Notes under the pieces: model-generated | Seen by the model: the letters and a program-made list of their open reading frames with translations, nothing else | Told to the model about the DNA's origin: nothing | Databases searched by the model: none | Program-made: the position numbers and the translations under genes | Shown here: piece by piece, positions 12,961 through 26,200 of the stretch | Numbering within the stretch: the first letter of the stretch is position 1 | Layout of the letters: the number at the start of each line of letters is the position of its first letter | Source: Mactromeris polynyma | Taxonomy: Eukaryota; Mollusca; Bivalvia; Venerida; Mactridae | DNA: 64,000 nucleotides | NCBI GenBank assembly: GCA_032209605.1 | Contig: JASFXZ010000001.1 | Coordinates: 42,226,619-42,290,618, forward strand | Direction: 5' to 3'

Positions 12961-13936
12961 TGCCCACCATTGCTCACACACTGCAATAGTATATAATGAT
13001 TTCTGTCCATGATCCATAGGTCAAATATTATTTCATTCCACTAGTCAGCATATGCTCTCTCCTGATATCTACCCGTCATCTAATTATAAATTCTTTTTTT
13101 TAAAAGCTAATATTGTGAGAAGCTGCCTTCGTCCGAATACCGCGACACTCTGAGATAATGTAGATAATAAGATAATGAATGGGCGAAATATCAAATTGGA
13201 CAGTTGTATAGATTAGATGAAGTTGCTTTTTCTGTGGAAACATTGGAAATGATGGATTTGCTCTGGTAATATATTGGCATTAAGAACTTTCTCAATACAG
13301 ATACTTTTACTAATAAAACTCGCTTAACGGTTGCAAAGATTTCGCAAGGAGAACATTTACGGATGGTACTGACGATTTTATTGTGTCAGTCAATTGCCAA
13401 TTGCAGAGTTCAATAAAACTTTGAAGAGACAACTAGCGATTTACAGTTCTTATTTGAACATAGTCGTGTGATGGAGACAAGAGAAACGTTATTCTCGGAA
13501 TATTACGGAAAGAGACACATTTATCCAGTAGCTGAAGATGTAACTCTCGACCAGACCACAACTTGGCGTTTTCTTTCTTATTTACGAGACTGAATCTTGT
13601 AAATGTGATATCTAATGCGATAACAGTGTTTAAATGTCACATAAGTAAGCTGGAATTGTGACAGCTAACCTTGCAGTACACACCAAAAAGTATTTCTAAA
13701 TCGCACTACATTCCATAAAGCTAAGCTTCATTAATTATATGAGTAAAGTACAGCAATGAAGTCATTGGAGGGGTATGTCGTCACGAGTGAGATTAGTGTG
13801 TGAATCCCGTACATGACAGAATATTTGTCACGTTATATTGAATTATTGTTTACATTATGCAGTAATCTGAGCTAGTGATTATCTGTTGAAGATAATCAGA
13901 ATTTCTAGGAAAGTTTGAGTTGTAACAAATAACAAA

Positions 13937-14002
13937 TACCCAAGGGATTTTTTACTTTCGTTGGTTCCTGCTATTTGATAAGAATGGGTTATCCCTTGGG
14001 TA
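13937..14002. repeat. 12-bp inverted repeat upstream of the first Ig exon
   Basis: TACCCAAGGGAT at 13937-13948 is the exact reverse complement of ATCCCTTGGGTA at 13991-14002, with a 42-nt spacer. It lies about 150 bp before the splice acceptor of the first visible Ig exon. It may be chance or the ends of a tiny element; no function is implied. Confidence 0.7.
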
Positions 14003-14154
14003 AATCAGCTTTCTGAGTGAAGACAAAGACAGATTCACTGGAACATGTTCTTGGTGTCAAGGAAAATTTCTAATTTATAACGGTCTTCATTTTATTATTC
14101 TTTTATATAGTATAAAGTCTAGTGTTTAACATGTTGTCGTGTTTCTATTTTTAG

Positions 14155-14282
14155 GAACGAGTTATGACGTACAAAGTGTCGATGGCGAACCATACTTTCT
14201 GAAGACGGATACTAATGTTACAGTACATGAAGGTGAACTAGCAAGACTAAAATGTCGCGTAGCAAATCTTGGGACGAAAATG
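14155..14282 (+). CDS. exon: N-terminal half of Ig domain 1
   Basis: The acceptor is TTTCTATTTTTAG, ending at 14154, and the donor ATG|GTAAAC is at 14283. The exon starts with the last two bases of a codon, so the preceding exon must end in phase 1. It ends in phase 0. It encodes GEPYFLKTDTNVTVHEGELA and LKCRVANLGTKM, with the first Ig cysteine and a glycosylation sequon. Reading through the donor gives a false 97-codon frame. Confidence 0.88.
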
Positions 14283-17200
14283 GTAAACGTGGTAGGCTAC
14301 ATATTGTATTGTGTTTTCCGTTCATTCTGTCAGTTTGTGCAGGAGTTGTGGCCCTTGCTATCATCGCGAATTTTTAAATTTCATTTTGATGTCATTTTAC
14401 TGATAAAATCATTTATTATTATATTATATTAATTAACCTATATTGTTTGTAAGTTTTGTAAATTAGACAGTACATGTAGTTTAATGTATTACATTTTCTG
14501 AAAGATGTAAGCAAGTGGCGACAACCCTTGTAGAAATTGTCTTTGATCAAACGAATAGGTTTCTTGCCATTTCTTCAGCAATTTGATAACAGCAACATTC
14601 AGATATACGCTCCATTCATTATCATGTTTGTATGTCGCTCTCATATTTACGTTGAAGGTTGTAAGAAATATACTTATATGACGATTGTTATTCTAAAGTC
14701 TGGAATAGTACAGTTTCACTGTAACCTATTATTCACACAATCAACTAGGAAGAACGTTTCATTAAGAAATATAACAAAAGAATTTTCTTATTCCACTAAC
14801 GTACGTGTTAGTTAAAAAAAACTGTAAAAAATGAATTATCAAACAATTGTCGATGAAGTTTAATAGGAATGTCATTCGAGAAATATTTAAGCACTTATAT
14901 CTAAATATTCAAATTTATCTACAATATTGTACTCATTGTTTCTTTTAAATATTAAGTAACATTCGGGTATGATAGAGAACAGTAAGATACTTGAAGTCAT
15001 TGTATTACATACTTACTGTGTATTAATTTGCAAGAAATGTATATCAGCCTATTCGTTTGCTTACGTACAGGCTCGAACCTTAAAAGCAGCCTATAAAACG
15101 ATATGTAGTTTTTATCTCATTTAGGTTTCAATAAATGCAATACTTTAATCGAAATGTAATTGTTACAGCAGAAGTGTAGTAACTGTTTCAAATGGCGTAT
15201 TTACTTTAGGTTAATAGTTAGGGTTTGTTTTAAATATCCAAGAAAATCAAAGTTATGTTCTTTCAATGCGTATGCCGTTTTACTGTTTGTTTAGTGCTTA
15301 ACAAAACATATAATATGCTTTATAGATTCGTTTAATTGTATCGTTCTATGACTTGTATGTTCATAACATATCCATTAAGTATCAATGGGGAATCATAAAT
15401 GTTTTGTTAGGAGATAGTGGACTTAAATTACCCACAATTATGCCGACCGGTTCCTTTATCTATCATGACATAATGAAATAGTTGTTAATGTATAGCAAAT
15501 GGTTCCTTATTTTAATTACTCGCAATTCTATATAAAATTGTTTCAGCGCATTCACAAGAATATGTATTACGGATCGGCACTTGATCTGCCTAATTCTTTG
15601 GTCTGATTCTACCACAATATTTGACCGCAAATATGATTTTAAATAGCTTCTTTAAACGTCTTGCATCGATATTTTTCACAAGAATCTGCGATGTAGATGA
15701 CAATGCAAGATGTTCGGACAACTTGGTGAAAGGAATATCGAAATGGTTACATAATGTCCCTGACAATTTTATAATTACTGTAACCGATCTGGTAACTTTC
15801 GTGTAACTCATGATGGTTCATGATTACATTTTTGTGATGTGCATTAACTAAAGCCTGTTATTGATATATGTTGTGTAACGTATAAGTTAACGGCAATTCA
15901 ACAAATGTGAATTTAATAGCATAAGGAGCACTTAGCAAGATACATTTTAGTTTACATTTCTCAAAATTGTCAGTAAATTATAACTTGAACTTGTTTTTTC
16001 AACATAGGTCTTACATATGTAAGAGTTCTTATACGCTGCTTTCAATCTTTTACTGATCACGTTATGAATAGTGTGTCACTTGACCCAAAGTCCTATCAAG
16101 CCACTGGCTGAAAACATTTGCACCAATCTAACATTCTTTCTGTAATGACTAACATCTTCAAATATTTCATTTATTTATGTTTTGTCTCATCTTTTTATTA
16201 GTATATTGCATGGCAGAAGCGAGTTCTCGGTTGCTGGACTAATGCTTTGGTTCTTCTCTTTTTGTTCTGAATTCTCACAATCTCTTCTCCTTTCTTTGTT
16301 AGCACACTCAATATCAACAACTTCATTGGCATGGAAATCGTCGTTATATCTATTTTAATTTCTTCTGACACATTCTCTTGACATGAATACTGTCCTTCAT
16401 TGCTATCAAACTGATAGATTTAATTTGAAATATATACGAGTTGTTTGCTTTTGTTCAATCAATCACTTAGGATAAGCATCGGTAACATACAATTTATCTT
16501 ACACAATTTAGATTAGAATTTGCGTGTTTTGTGCTGAAAGCATTATTATAGTTTTCATTACTGTCTCACAAAAGATGTTCATATATCGTCTCTCGTCTCC
16601 TGGGGATGAGCAGTTAGGTTAGAAACACATCTCGGAATGCATATATATTATTAACTATCAATACTTCAATTTCCCCGAATTCACACCTTATTGGCAGCAA
16701 TTCTGAACTCTGTACCTCCCCCCGTATATTATAAGACAACGTAAATTATTTTCTACCTTCTTGTTTATATATTTATTAATTAAGGAATGATGTATCGGTC
16801 TAGTATATGTGCAAGATTGAGCACTCTTGGGCGAGTTTGTATCGATTCAGCCAGACTCGATCAAACTTGAGTAACTTACTTATAACCGATAATTATTGGA
16901 TAATCATATATAACTTCCTTACTGGAACATAGAAAGTCATATATTTCCCCGAAAGATAGAATATATAATGTTCACCTCTATATTAGAGAACTATCAATAT
17001 TAAAACATCAAAACTAATCAATAGTTGATGGATAAATGAGGCTTTAGGACAGTGTAACCTCTGGCGCAGACCCTGGAAAGTAAACTCATATTTCCTTGTT
17101 ACAAACTTCTCCTCTGCTGCTCTCCGCCGAACCAATGTCTTGAAATACTCAATTGTGAGAAGTCATATTTCACTCTAAACTAGTTAAGAACAAGTGAAAA

Positions 17201-20200
17201 TTTGTTTTTGTAAAAGGAAGTCACGGCTATAATTAAGTTTTGCGAGGTTTATATGGGTGACGGAATGTTCCTGATTTGTGATCAAGCAATGACCTACGCT
17301 CTTCGTAATACAGTGCAACTGGATTAATCATCTGCATACCGAATTACCCGTTTTAAGTTGCGGAAAGGCATATTTTAAACTTTTGATGTGACTGAATAAT
17401 GGACATTTAAATTCATTCATCCTTTTCCCTCATTCCCATAGGATTGGTTTTAACTTTATGGGGAGCAAGATGTTAGTACTGGTTTGAATCAAAGCGAAGC
17501 TGATTAGGTCGAGTCGATGCTGTTTTTAGTCTATAGACCTTTGACAAAAAACACTACAGTTCATACTGTCATGAGCCACAGCTTTTGGGAATTGCAAATA
17601 TCGGTCGTTGTTAATATGTTAATTTGGTAGTTAATTGATAACGGTATGTATGGAAGTTTGTTATACAAACTGGGCCGATCTGGGTTGGTTGCGCTGCAAA
17701 ATTGACTGTCCTTGTGAAACTTAAGATATGTTATAGAGTCTCCAAAACTATTGATTAAAGTCCAAAGTAATCGAGTGTACTGTGAGAGATACAAGGTGAT
17801 TGATTCATAAAACACTTTAGATCCTTTAGTCACATTTTCTGACATTCTTGTTTCCCTCTGGTGAATATCTTGTCCTATAACAGGCGTAACAGATCGATAT
17901 GGTCAGATATTCGTGCTTTCGAGCATTATGGTATTTCTGTGCGGCGTATTATCATTGACGTGCAAATCAATAATACATGAATCATTAATCATAACCGTCG
18001 GCCTTAAATCATTATTAACGTCGAGTTACAAGCTAAGCAATTGTTTAAATTGCCGTTTTACATAATAAGCGCTTGTTAACCTAAAATTATCGTTTTTGTG
18101 GCAAATCTGCTTTCTATTCAAAATGTAAGATGTCTGGATTTGTTGTTTTCAATTGGTCCAGCATTATTAAACATGGCATCGTATATTGTGACGTGTTGTA
18201 TGCACATCAGTACTGTTGTTAGCAGTCACTAGATGATGAATACACGATGTTAATGCGTACAAAACAACATCGTAATATAAAACGGCGGCCGGGGAAGTCT
18301 TTGTCGTTATCAATCGTATACTGGAAACAAAGGGAGATTAGTTCGCCCCAAGAAACAAAAGCAAAACGCCTCCTGTTGAGGTAGCTCCAACGATTATCCG
18401 ACATCATAATCATTAACAGGTGTAAACTAATTATGCCACATTCCTTTATTTGTTTCTGTCATATAATAATTATCGAACCAAGAAAAAGCATGATACATAT
18501 TTCATATTGCACTTGTATTATTATGTCATTAAGCATGGGACTATTATCATCAAGCTAGTTATGAATCCTTAGAATGCACGTTATGAGTTTTGGGAACGAA
18601 TTGTATTGGAATAATATATATGTTCCATATAATAGAAATATTCATATATGTATCCAATGGAATGCTTTGTGTCTATACTATAGTATATAATCTGTGTATA
18701 AATATTATATACAATATGTTGTAATTAACAAATACAATGGTTTATATTATATAATAGACAATTGTGCATATATATTGAGCATATACTGCTTGTCACCACT
18801 GAGATGATAGCGAATGGAGAATTTCTCATTCCTTGAATCATTGCTGAGCGAAGTATTCAACTTGATTTTTGTTAACATGTGCATATACTCGTACAAGCGC
18901 TATTTTGACAAATAATAATAAATATGTATTCCTAGTATGAAGCAAGAACTAAATCGATGCTTTTTTGTATCACAATTGATGCCAATTCAAGTATGTATAA
19001 GGGTGACATAGTGTCCGAGATGTAGGACGCCTGGTTCATGGTCAGAATGTCGGGGTCCGCATTGGGAGTGGTTGAAATTAATGAAATGAAAACAGTTATC
19101 TGCACATTTTTATTATCTGGAGCTTTTAGTATATATATTTCACGTTAAAGCTATGGATATGCTGTTTTCTGCCACAAGCAAACAGCGTACATAAACAATG
19201 CCTGTCAAAGAACGTACATAAACAATGCCTGTCAACGAGAGTACAAAAACAATGCCTATCAAAGAACGTACATAAACAATGCCTGCCAAAGAGCGTATAT
19301 AACAATGCCTGTCAAAGAGCGTACATAAACAATGCCTATCAAAGAACGTACATAACCAATGCCTGCAAAAGAACGTACATAAACAATGCCTGTCAAATAA
19401 CGTACATAAACAATGCCTGTCAAAGAACGTAAATAAACAATGCCTGTCAACGAGCGTACAAAAACAATGCCTATCAAAGAACGTACATAAACAATGCCTG
19501 CCAAAGAGCGTATATAACAATGCCTGTCAAAGAGCGTACATTAACAATGCCTATCAAATAGCGTACATAAACAATGCCTATCAAAGAGCGTACATAAACA
19601 ATACCTGTCAAAGAGCGTACATAAACAATGCCTGTCAAATAGCGTACATAAACAATGCCTATCAAATAGCGTACATAAACAATGCCTATCAAAGAGCGTA
19701 CATAAACAATGCCTATCAAATAGCGTACATAAACAATGCCTATCAAAGAGCGTACATAAACAATGCCTATCAAAGAGCGTACATAAATAATGCCTATCAA
19801 AGAACGTACATAAACAATGCCTATCAAAGAGCGCACATAAACAATGCCTATCAAAGAGCGCACATAAAAAATGCCTATCAAAGAGCGTACATAAATAATG
19901 CCGATCAAAGAGCGTACATAAACAATATCTATCAAAGAGCGTACATAAATAATGCCTATCAAAGAGCGTACATAAAAAATGCCTATCAAATAGCGTACAT
20001 AAACAATGCCTATCAAAGAGCGTGCATAAACAATGCCTATCAAAGAGCGTACATAAACAATGCCTGCCAAAGAGCGTACATAAACAATGCCTATCAAAGA
20101 GCGTACATAAACAATGTCTATCAAGGAGCGTACATAAACAATACCTACCAAAGAGCGTACATAAACAATGCCTATCAAATAGCGTACATAAACAATGCCT

Positions 20201-23200
20201 ATCAAATAGCGTACATAAACAATGCCTATCACATGGCGTACATAAACAATGCCTATCAAAGAGCGTACATAAACAATGCCTATCAAATAGCGTAAATAAA
20301 CAATGCCTATCAAATAGCGTACAAAAAAAGGCCTTTCAAAGAGCGTACATAAACAATGCCTATCAAAGAGCGTACATAAATAATGCCTATCAAAGAGCGT
20401 ACATAAAAAATGCCTATCAAATAGCGTACATAAACAATGCCTATCAAAGAGCGTGCATATACAATGCCTATCAAATAGCGTGCATTAAAAATGCCTATCA
20501 AAGAGCGTACATAAACAATGCCTATCAAAGAGCGTACATAAACAATGCCTATCAAAGAACGTACATAAACAATGCCTATCAAAGAGCGTACATAAACAAT
20601 GCCTATCAAAGAACGTACATAAACAATGCCCATCAAAGAACGTACATAAACAATATCTATCAAAGAACGTACATAAACAATGCCTATCAAAGAACGTACA
20701 TAAACAATATCTATCAAAGAGCGTACATAAACAATGCCCATCACAGAGCGTACATAAACAATGCCTATCAAAGAACGTACATAAACAATGCCTAACAAAG
20801 AACGTACATAAACAATATATATCAAAGAGCGTACATAACCAATGCCTATCAAAGAACGTACATAAACAATGCCTTTCTAAAAACGTACATAAACAATGCC
20901 TATCAAAGAACGTACATAAACAATGCCTATCAAAGAACGTACATAAACAATGCCTTTAAAGAACGTACATAAACAATGACTATCAAAGAACGTACATAAA
21001 CAATGCCTATCAAAGAACGTACATAAACAATGCCTATGCCTATGTGCATTTATAGTAACGTAATTTTGAAATTTCCGTGCAACTTAGTAACCAAGGAAGC
21101 AGTCATCAGGGAATATATTAAGTTGTTAGAATCTGTGTTACAATCGATGTCAAGTAATGCGTAAACTTCAAAGCTTAACTTAAGTCTATAAATTAGAAAT
21201 TACTGCGCAAATGAATGATAAATATATGAATTTAGATAAGCGTTAATCGGTTCCTTTATGGTTTGTTACTAAATGATCTCTTATTCCGACCAAAGCTGGG
21301 GTGAAAACACACGTTAAGATCAACATGGAAAGAATGTACTTATTCCTCATTACCAAGCACTATGCATGTTCAAGTTCAATACCAGAAAAGCATCGCACTT
21401 TACAATTTTGTCATTGTATTAAATTCAATAACAATGTCTTCATGGCTAACTTATTCCCTTATACCCACCTCTGTGAATGGACCGATTCTCAAACTGTAAC
21501 CACTAATGATTTCTTAACCAAAAATGAGCAAATTATTATTTATGATGTAAAATAGATACAGGGTTAACACCTCATACAAAAGACAGTGCCTCCCCACACA
21601 GACCTCCGGGAAGTGCTATCCCTGATGGGTGATATGATAACAGCATGTAATGCAAGTGCGGGGCCACTTTTTACGGCCACCACTCTGCACAGGCAAAACA
21701 ACTGTACTAATAAAAGAGAGAGAATAAATAAGAGAGATTAAGTAGAACAAAGTAATGCTACGTACACTGAGACTTCTTATAATTTCATTACCTCATTTGA
21801 TGCATTACTCACACTAGTAATAAACCTATCATTTGACATCATTTTATGTAATTAATCTTCTACTAATAAAGCGTCTGTGTCATTACTAATATTAATTACT
21901 AATAATATCTACTTTTTATAAGATAATCGCTCTTAGCTCACATATATCCAAAATTAATAATCCGTAGACTAACAATTTAGTCAGCGATATTTTATTTAGC
22001 ATTTCTGTCCGAAATGATGTACGGTCCGAAATTGCATCTACTTTTATGTTTTCGCGTAGTATTCGCTTATGTATTTCAATTCGAGCTGTTTTTATAAATA
22101 AGTAATGTACATGTTTGTATCTATGTTTAAGTGTTCGTCATTGAAGTAGCTCGTCTCGGCTCAAGTTATATTTTATTATGTAGTTTAGTTAATAACGATT
22201 TAACAAGGTCAATCTCTTTCATGGGTCATTTTAATTAAATATTTAGTAATCAAAGTCATGTGTTTTGTCTAATTGAAACAATTACAGGTGGTATGGCGGC
22301 GTACAACAATGGAGTTTCCTCTCACGATAGGCGACATGACGTTTCCACAGTTTGATGAGATGTCAGTGGACCACTCACAGATTACACCCTCAAGCAGCAC
22401 CTGGGATCTTCTAATAAAACGTGTAAAACCGTCACATGCTGGTGTTTACGAATGTCATATAAGCGCAAATCATCACATTGCTCAATATATAACCCTCAAT
22501 GTTAAAGGTAAGATTTTTATAGATCGCGATATAGATGGTGATATATATAATTATATAGTATACTGTTTTATTTTTGTCTTGAGCGTTCGACATTACGGTT
22601 GTGTTATATGTTCTCTCCGAAGTGCTTTTCCGCAAGTACATTGAGTGGAGAGTCCCAGATATTACGATAATATAAAAGTGGTATAACATGTTATGCAAAC
22701 AACGTATGTAAAAATCTGGTAAGGAATGACGTTCTTGTCGGTGAAATTTATTTTATTTCACTGATTTGGCATAATGTACAATACATGAGACATGTAACTC
22801 ATAACTTTCTTCGACGAAACTTAGCTGTCACTGAAGACTTCTTGGCATAAAATAGTGTAAGTGACGATTTTGCAAGTATGAAAATAGTTTTTGATATAAT
22901 TCCCTCTTCGTTACCAAACCGTTTAATTTGACCATTCTCTACGATTGTCGTAAAATCTAATTTTTGTTTTGTTTTGAAGCTTAATGGCTCTTTTGGTTTT
23001 GAAACCGGTCAATATCAATTTAATAGAAAGTCATTTTGAAAGATGAAATGATTTGTTTGTGGTTTAAAACTACCCCATGACCATCTGAGAAGAGACAGAA
23101 AAGTGTCATGCCGCCTTAAGTATAGTTAAAGAGAAGTTTACTGTCACGATGCAATACTTTACCACATGGAACCTTCCGTTGCGCGATAAAATGAATACTA

Positions 23201-26200
23201 CGGAAGCCTTATCAGATAGAACAGCGCGCTAGAAACGGGGATTGAAACAGGAACGATATACGTTTGATTGAGGTATAGAATAAAACTAACAAATGAGGAG
23301 GAACGCTTCCGGACTGCACAACAATTATACACGAATAGCAAACTTGGCAACGCAACTGCCCCACATTTCATTACATATTAATTGGGTAAGAAGTGATACT
23401 TTGGTCCTTTTTTCATTATTTTTATTACTAAACCGTGGCCCTCCATATTTGCTCGGTTAGTAGTCCTACTACTTGAAAAAAATGTTTTAAGATATGATTC
23501 CGAATTTTAAAAAAAATACATTATATACAAATCACTCAAATAGCTGCATAAATGCTAGGAAAATACGTTTAAATGCATATTTTTCAGACAAAGAACATGT
23601 CTTTTCCTATTAAAAAATGATCGTCATGGTCACATTGTATAAACACAAACAAGTCACGAAATATGTATTATTTGCCCATACCGGTATCTCGTAGACATGA
23701 TGTTTGCTTCTAACGATTATGAACGCGAAAATTTATTTTAAGTGGCATTACATATTTTACACAAGTAATGATTGTAAAATACTTTTTTACACAATTATTA
23801 TGGAATGACATACTTGACAGCCAGCATATCTTATTGCATTCAAGTTGACGTACATTGAGATAAATAACTGCATATCTCTATGAATACACAGTTGACTGCG
23901 ACAATTTCTGACATGAAAGCACGTACAAAAACATTTTTGATGTAATGAAATCTAATGTCATTCAAACAATTCTGATGTAATGAAATCTATTGTCATTCCA
24001 TGTTCGTTATCGAAACAAAGATGAATTAGATGTCAAAATCCCTACTTTCGTTTTGATGCCTAAAATCAGAAAAAAACGTATCAATATCAAACTAACCAAA
24101 TGTCTTTTTGTGAAATGAAATGCAATTTGGGCGGTTTGAAACTACAATATATCCTTATGAGAAGAGAAAATAAAGTGTATTGCCGCTTTAAGTCAATAAG
24201 AAGATAAGATTGTTTTCCGATTATTATTTATTGAAAAGCAAAGAAATATATAATTAATTTAATTATGTAGACTGATATCAAACTTACTCTTTGTATGTAC
24301 AGTCGGATCTCGTTTATTCGACAACCTTTTGTTCGAATACTCGGTATCATCCGAAATAAATATTAGGTCCCGATGTAGTATGCACCTCGAATTGAAATGT
24401 TCTATTCGAAACCATGTCTTATTCGAAACCATGTCTTATTCGAAACCATTTTCCCGATGAATTCGAATGAACGAGGTCCGATTGTATTCACATCTGCGGC
24501 AGTATCTGGGCTGACGTTAAAACATACATTCACGTTTTTATTCAAACAACATGTCTATGTATTTTACAAAAGCGTTTTATAAAACACTTTTTTGTTTCAT
24601 GAATCGAATCCTTTTAAGTAATTGTTTTATTCGCGGCGTTTACAACTCTCTCTGGGATCTCAGAAACGTGTTCTTTTATATTTTGCGTGTTTGATTTTCG
24701 AAACAACGGTTTGAAATTTACCATACTACCGTCAGACAATATTTCAACAGATATATCTGATTACTGACTGTCAGACAAGATCATACGCCTCATTTTTATC
24801 ACACAAGATAAATGCATCAATGTAATAAAATAACATTTGACAAATGAGTATATTATAGTTTTCGTTTCATACTTGATGTACCAATAATTTTGAGGTGGAA
24901 TGTTTTGGTGTAACAATCAAGCGTCGCTTGCTCATATCAGAGAATTTTACTTTTTTCTTATATTTGCTTATAATTTATGTCTGCAAATATCCCACAATTT
25001 TATGAAGCACTTATTTACATATATTATTCCACCAATAGAATATAGTCCCGACAGTCACGTGGCTTTCAGTACTTTGAGTGTGGCTTATATTTTCTTGTAT
25101 ATTATTCGTATCACATTTTGCATCGTTGTGTTTAGTCCACTAGTCCACATTCAGACAATTATAACACAATATATATTACAATTATTACTTAATATTATAA
25201 TATCTCGTGACTAACAAAAATTCAAACATTTTGTTCACCAAATGTTTACGTGAACCTATTTTCATTTTACTATATGACCGCTTCTATGGGATCTACAACC
25301 TCTTCTGTAAATGACGTCATTTCAAGAAAATGCAGTATGGTGATGTCACATGTTACTGTTTCTGGAAATGACGTCACTTCAAGAAGATGTTGGAAATTGT
25401 ACAGCGGCGCTCATTTGTGTATTGAATACCCGCCACAATCCTTATTTTCTTGATCATTTAATCGCGCATAAAGGCGAAATTAGTTCATCTTCATTTGAAT
25501 AAAGAAACATATATGAATTAGTTATTTTCCTTTCAATCACCGAAATTATTTTCATACATTGCCTTATCATTAAATTGTATTTGTTCCAGCACAAAATAAT
25601 GATCCCATACTTTTTTCAATACCACCCTAAATATTGTTGCATCACACCATAGATTAAACTTTAAAATGACGTCGAGTGTGACTGTACGGTGCATCATTTG
25701 CATACAAATACTTTCCCTGTGTTGATAGTTCGCACAGTCACGCTTGATGTCGTGTTACTCGTATATTTGATTTATTTTATACTGAACGTAATCCCAACTG
25801 TTCATATAAATGGTTATATTTTCGTTCGAGACGGTCGCAAATCGTAAATAACTTATTTCTCTATGTTGTTATGTTGTCTTGTTTGTTTACAATCAAATCA
25901 TTAACGCTGGACACTCGCTGTTAAACTATGTTCCAGATTCTGCTTATATTACGCACTCAAAGCAGCGTAACATTCCATGAAGGGGAGATAACTGTTGCTT
26001 AAGCCCCATAATTTGGATGTATTGTATGCCTTCATTAACAAGCTATGTTACCATGCGATCGAAAGTAATAACAACCTCTCGGCCTATCAGTATTTGGCAT
26101 TTTGACGTCCAAACAAATTAAATCATTGAGAACACATACAAGCTACGACAATAGAACATTCAAGTCTTTTTAATGGGAAAATGATTTTTAGAGTAAATCT

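Noticed and set aside
18600..18800. Possible palindromic element in very AT-rich sequence (repeated TATATA/ATATAT)
   Set aside because: The inverted matches are short and explained by low complexity; no defined ends were found.
19140..20852. Long open frames on both strands (up to 279 codons)
   Set aside because: They are reads through a 27-bp tandem array with a stop-free unit; there is no start context, no flanking coding sequence and no domain.
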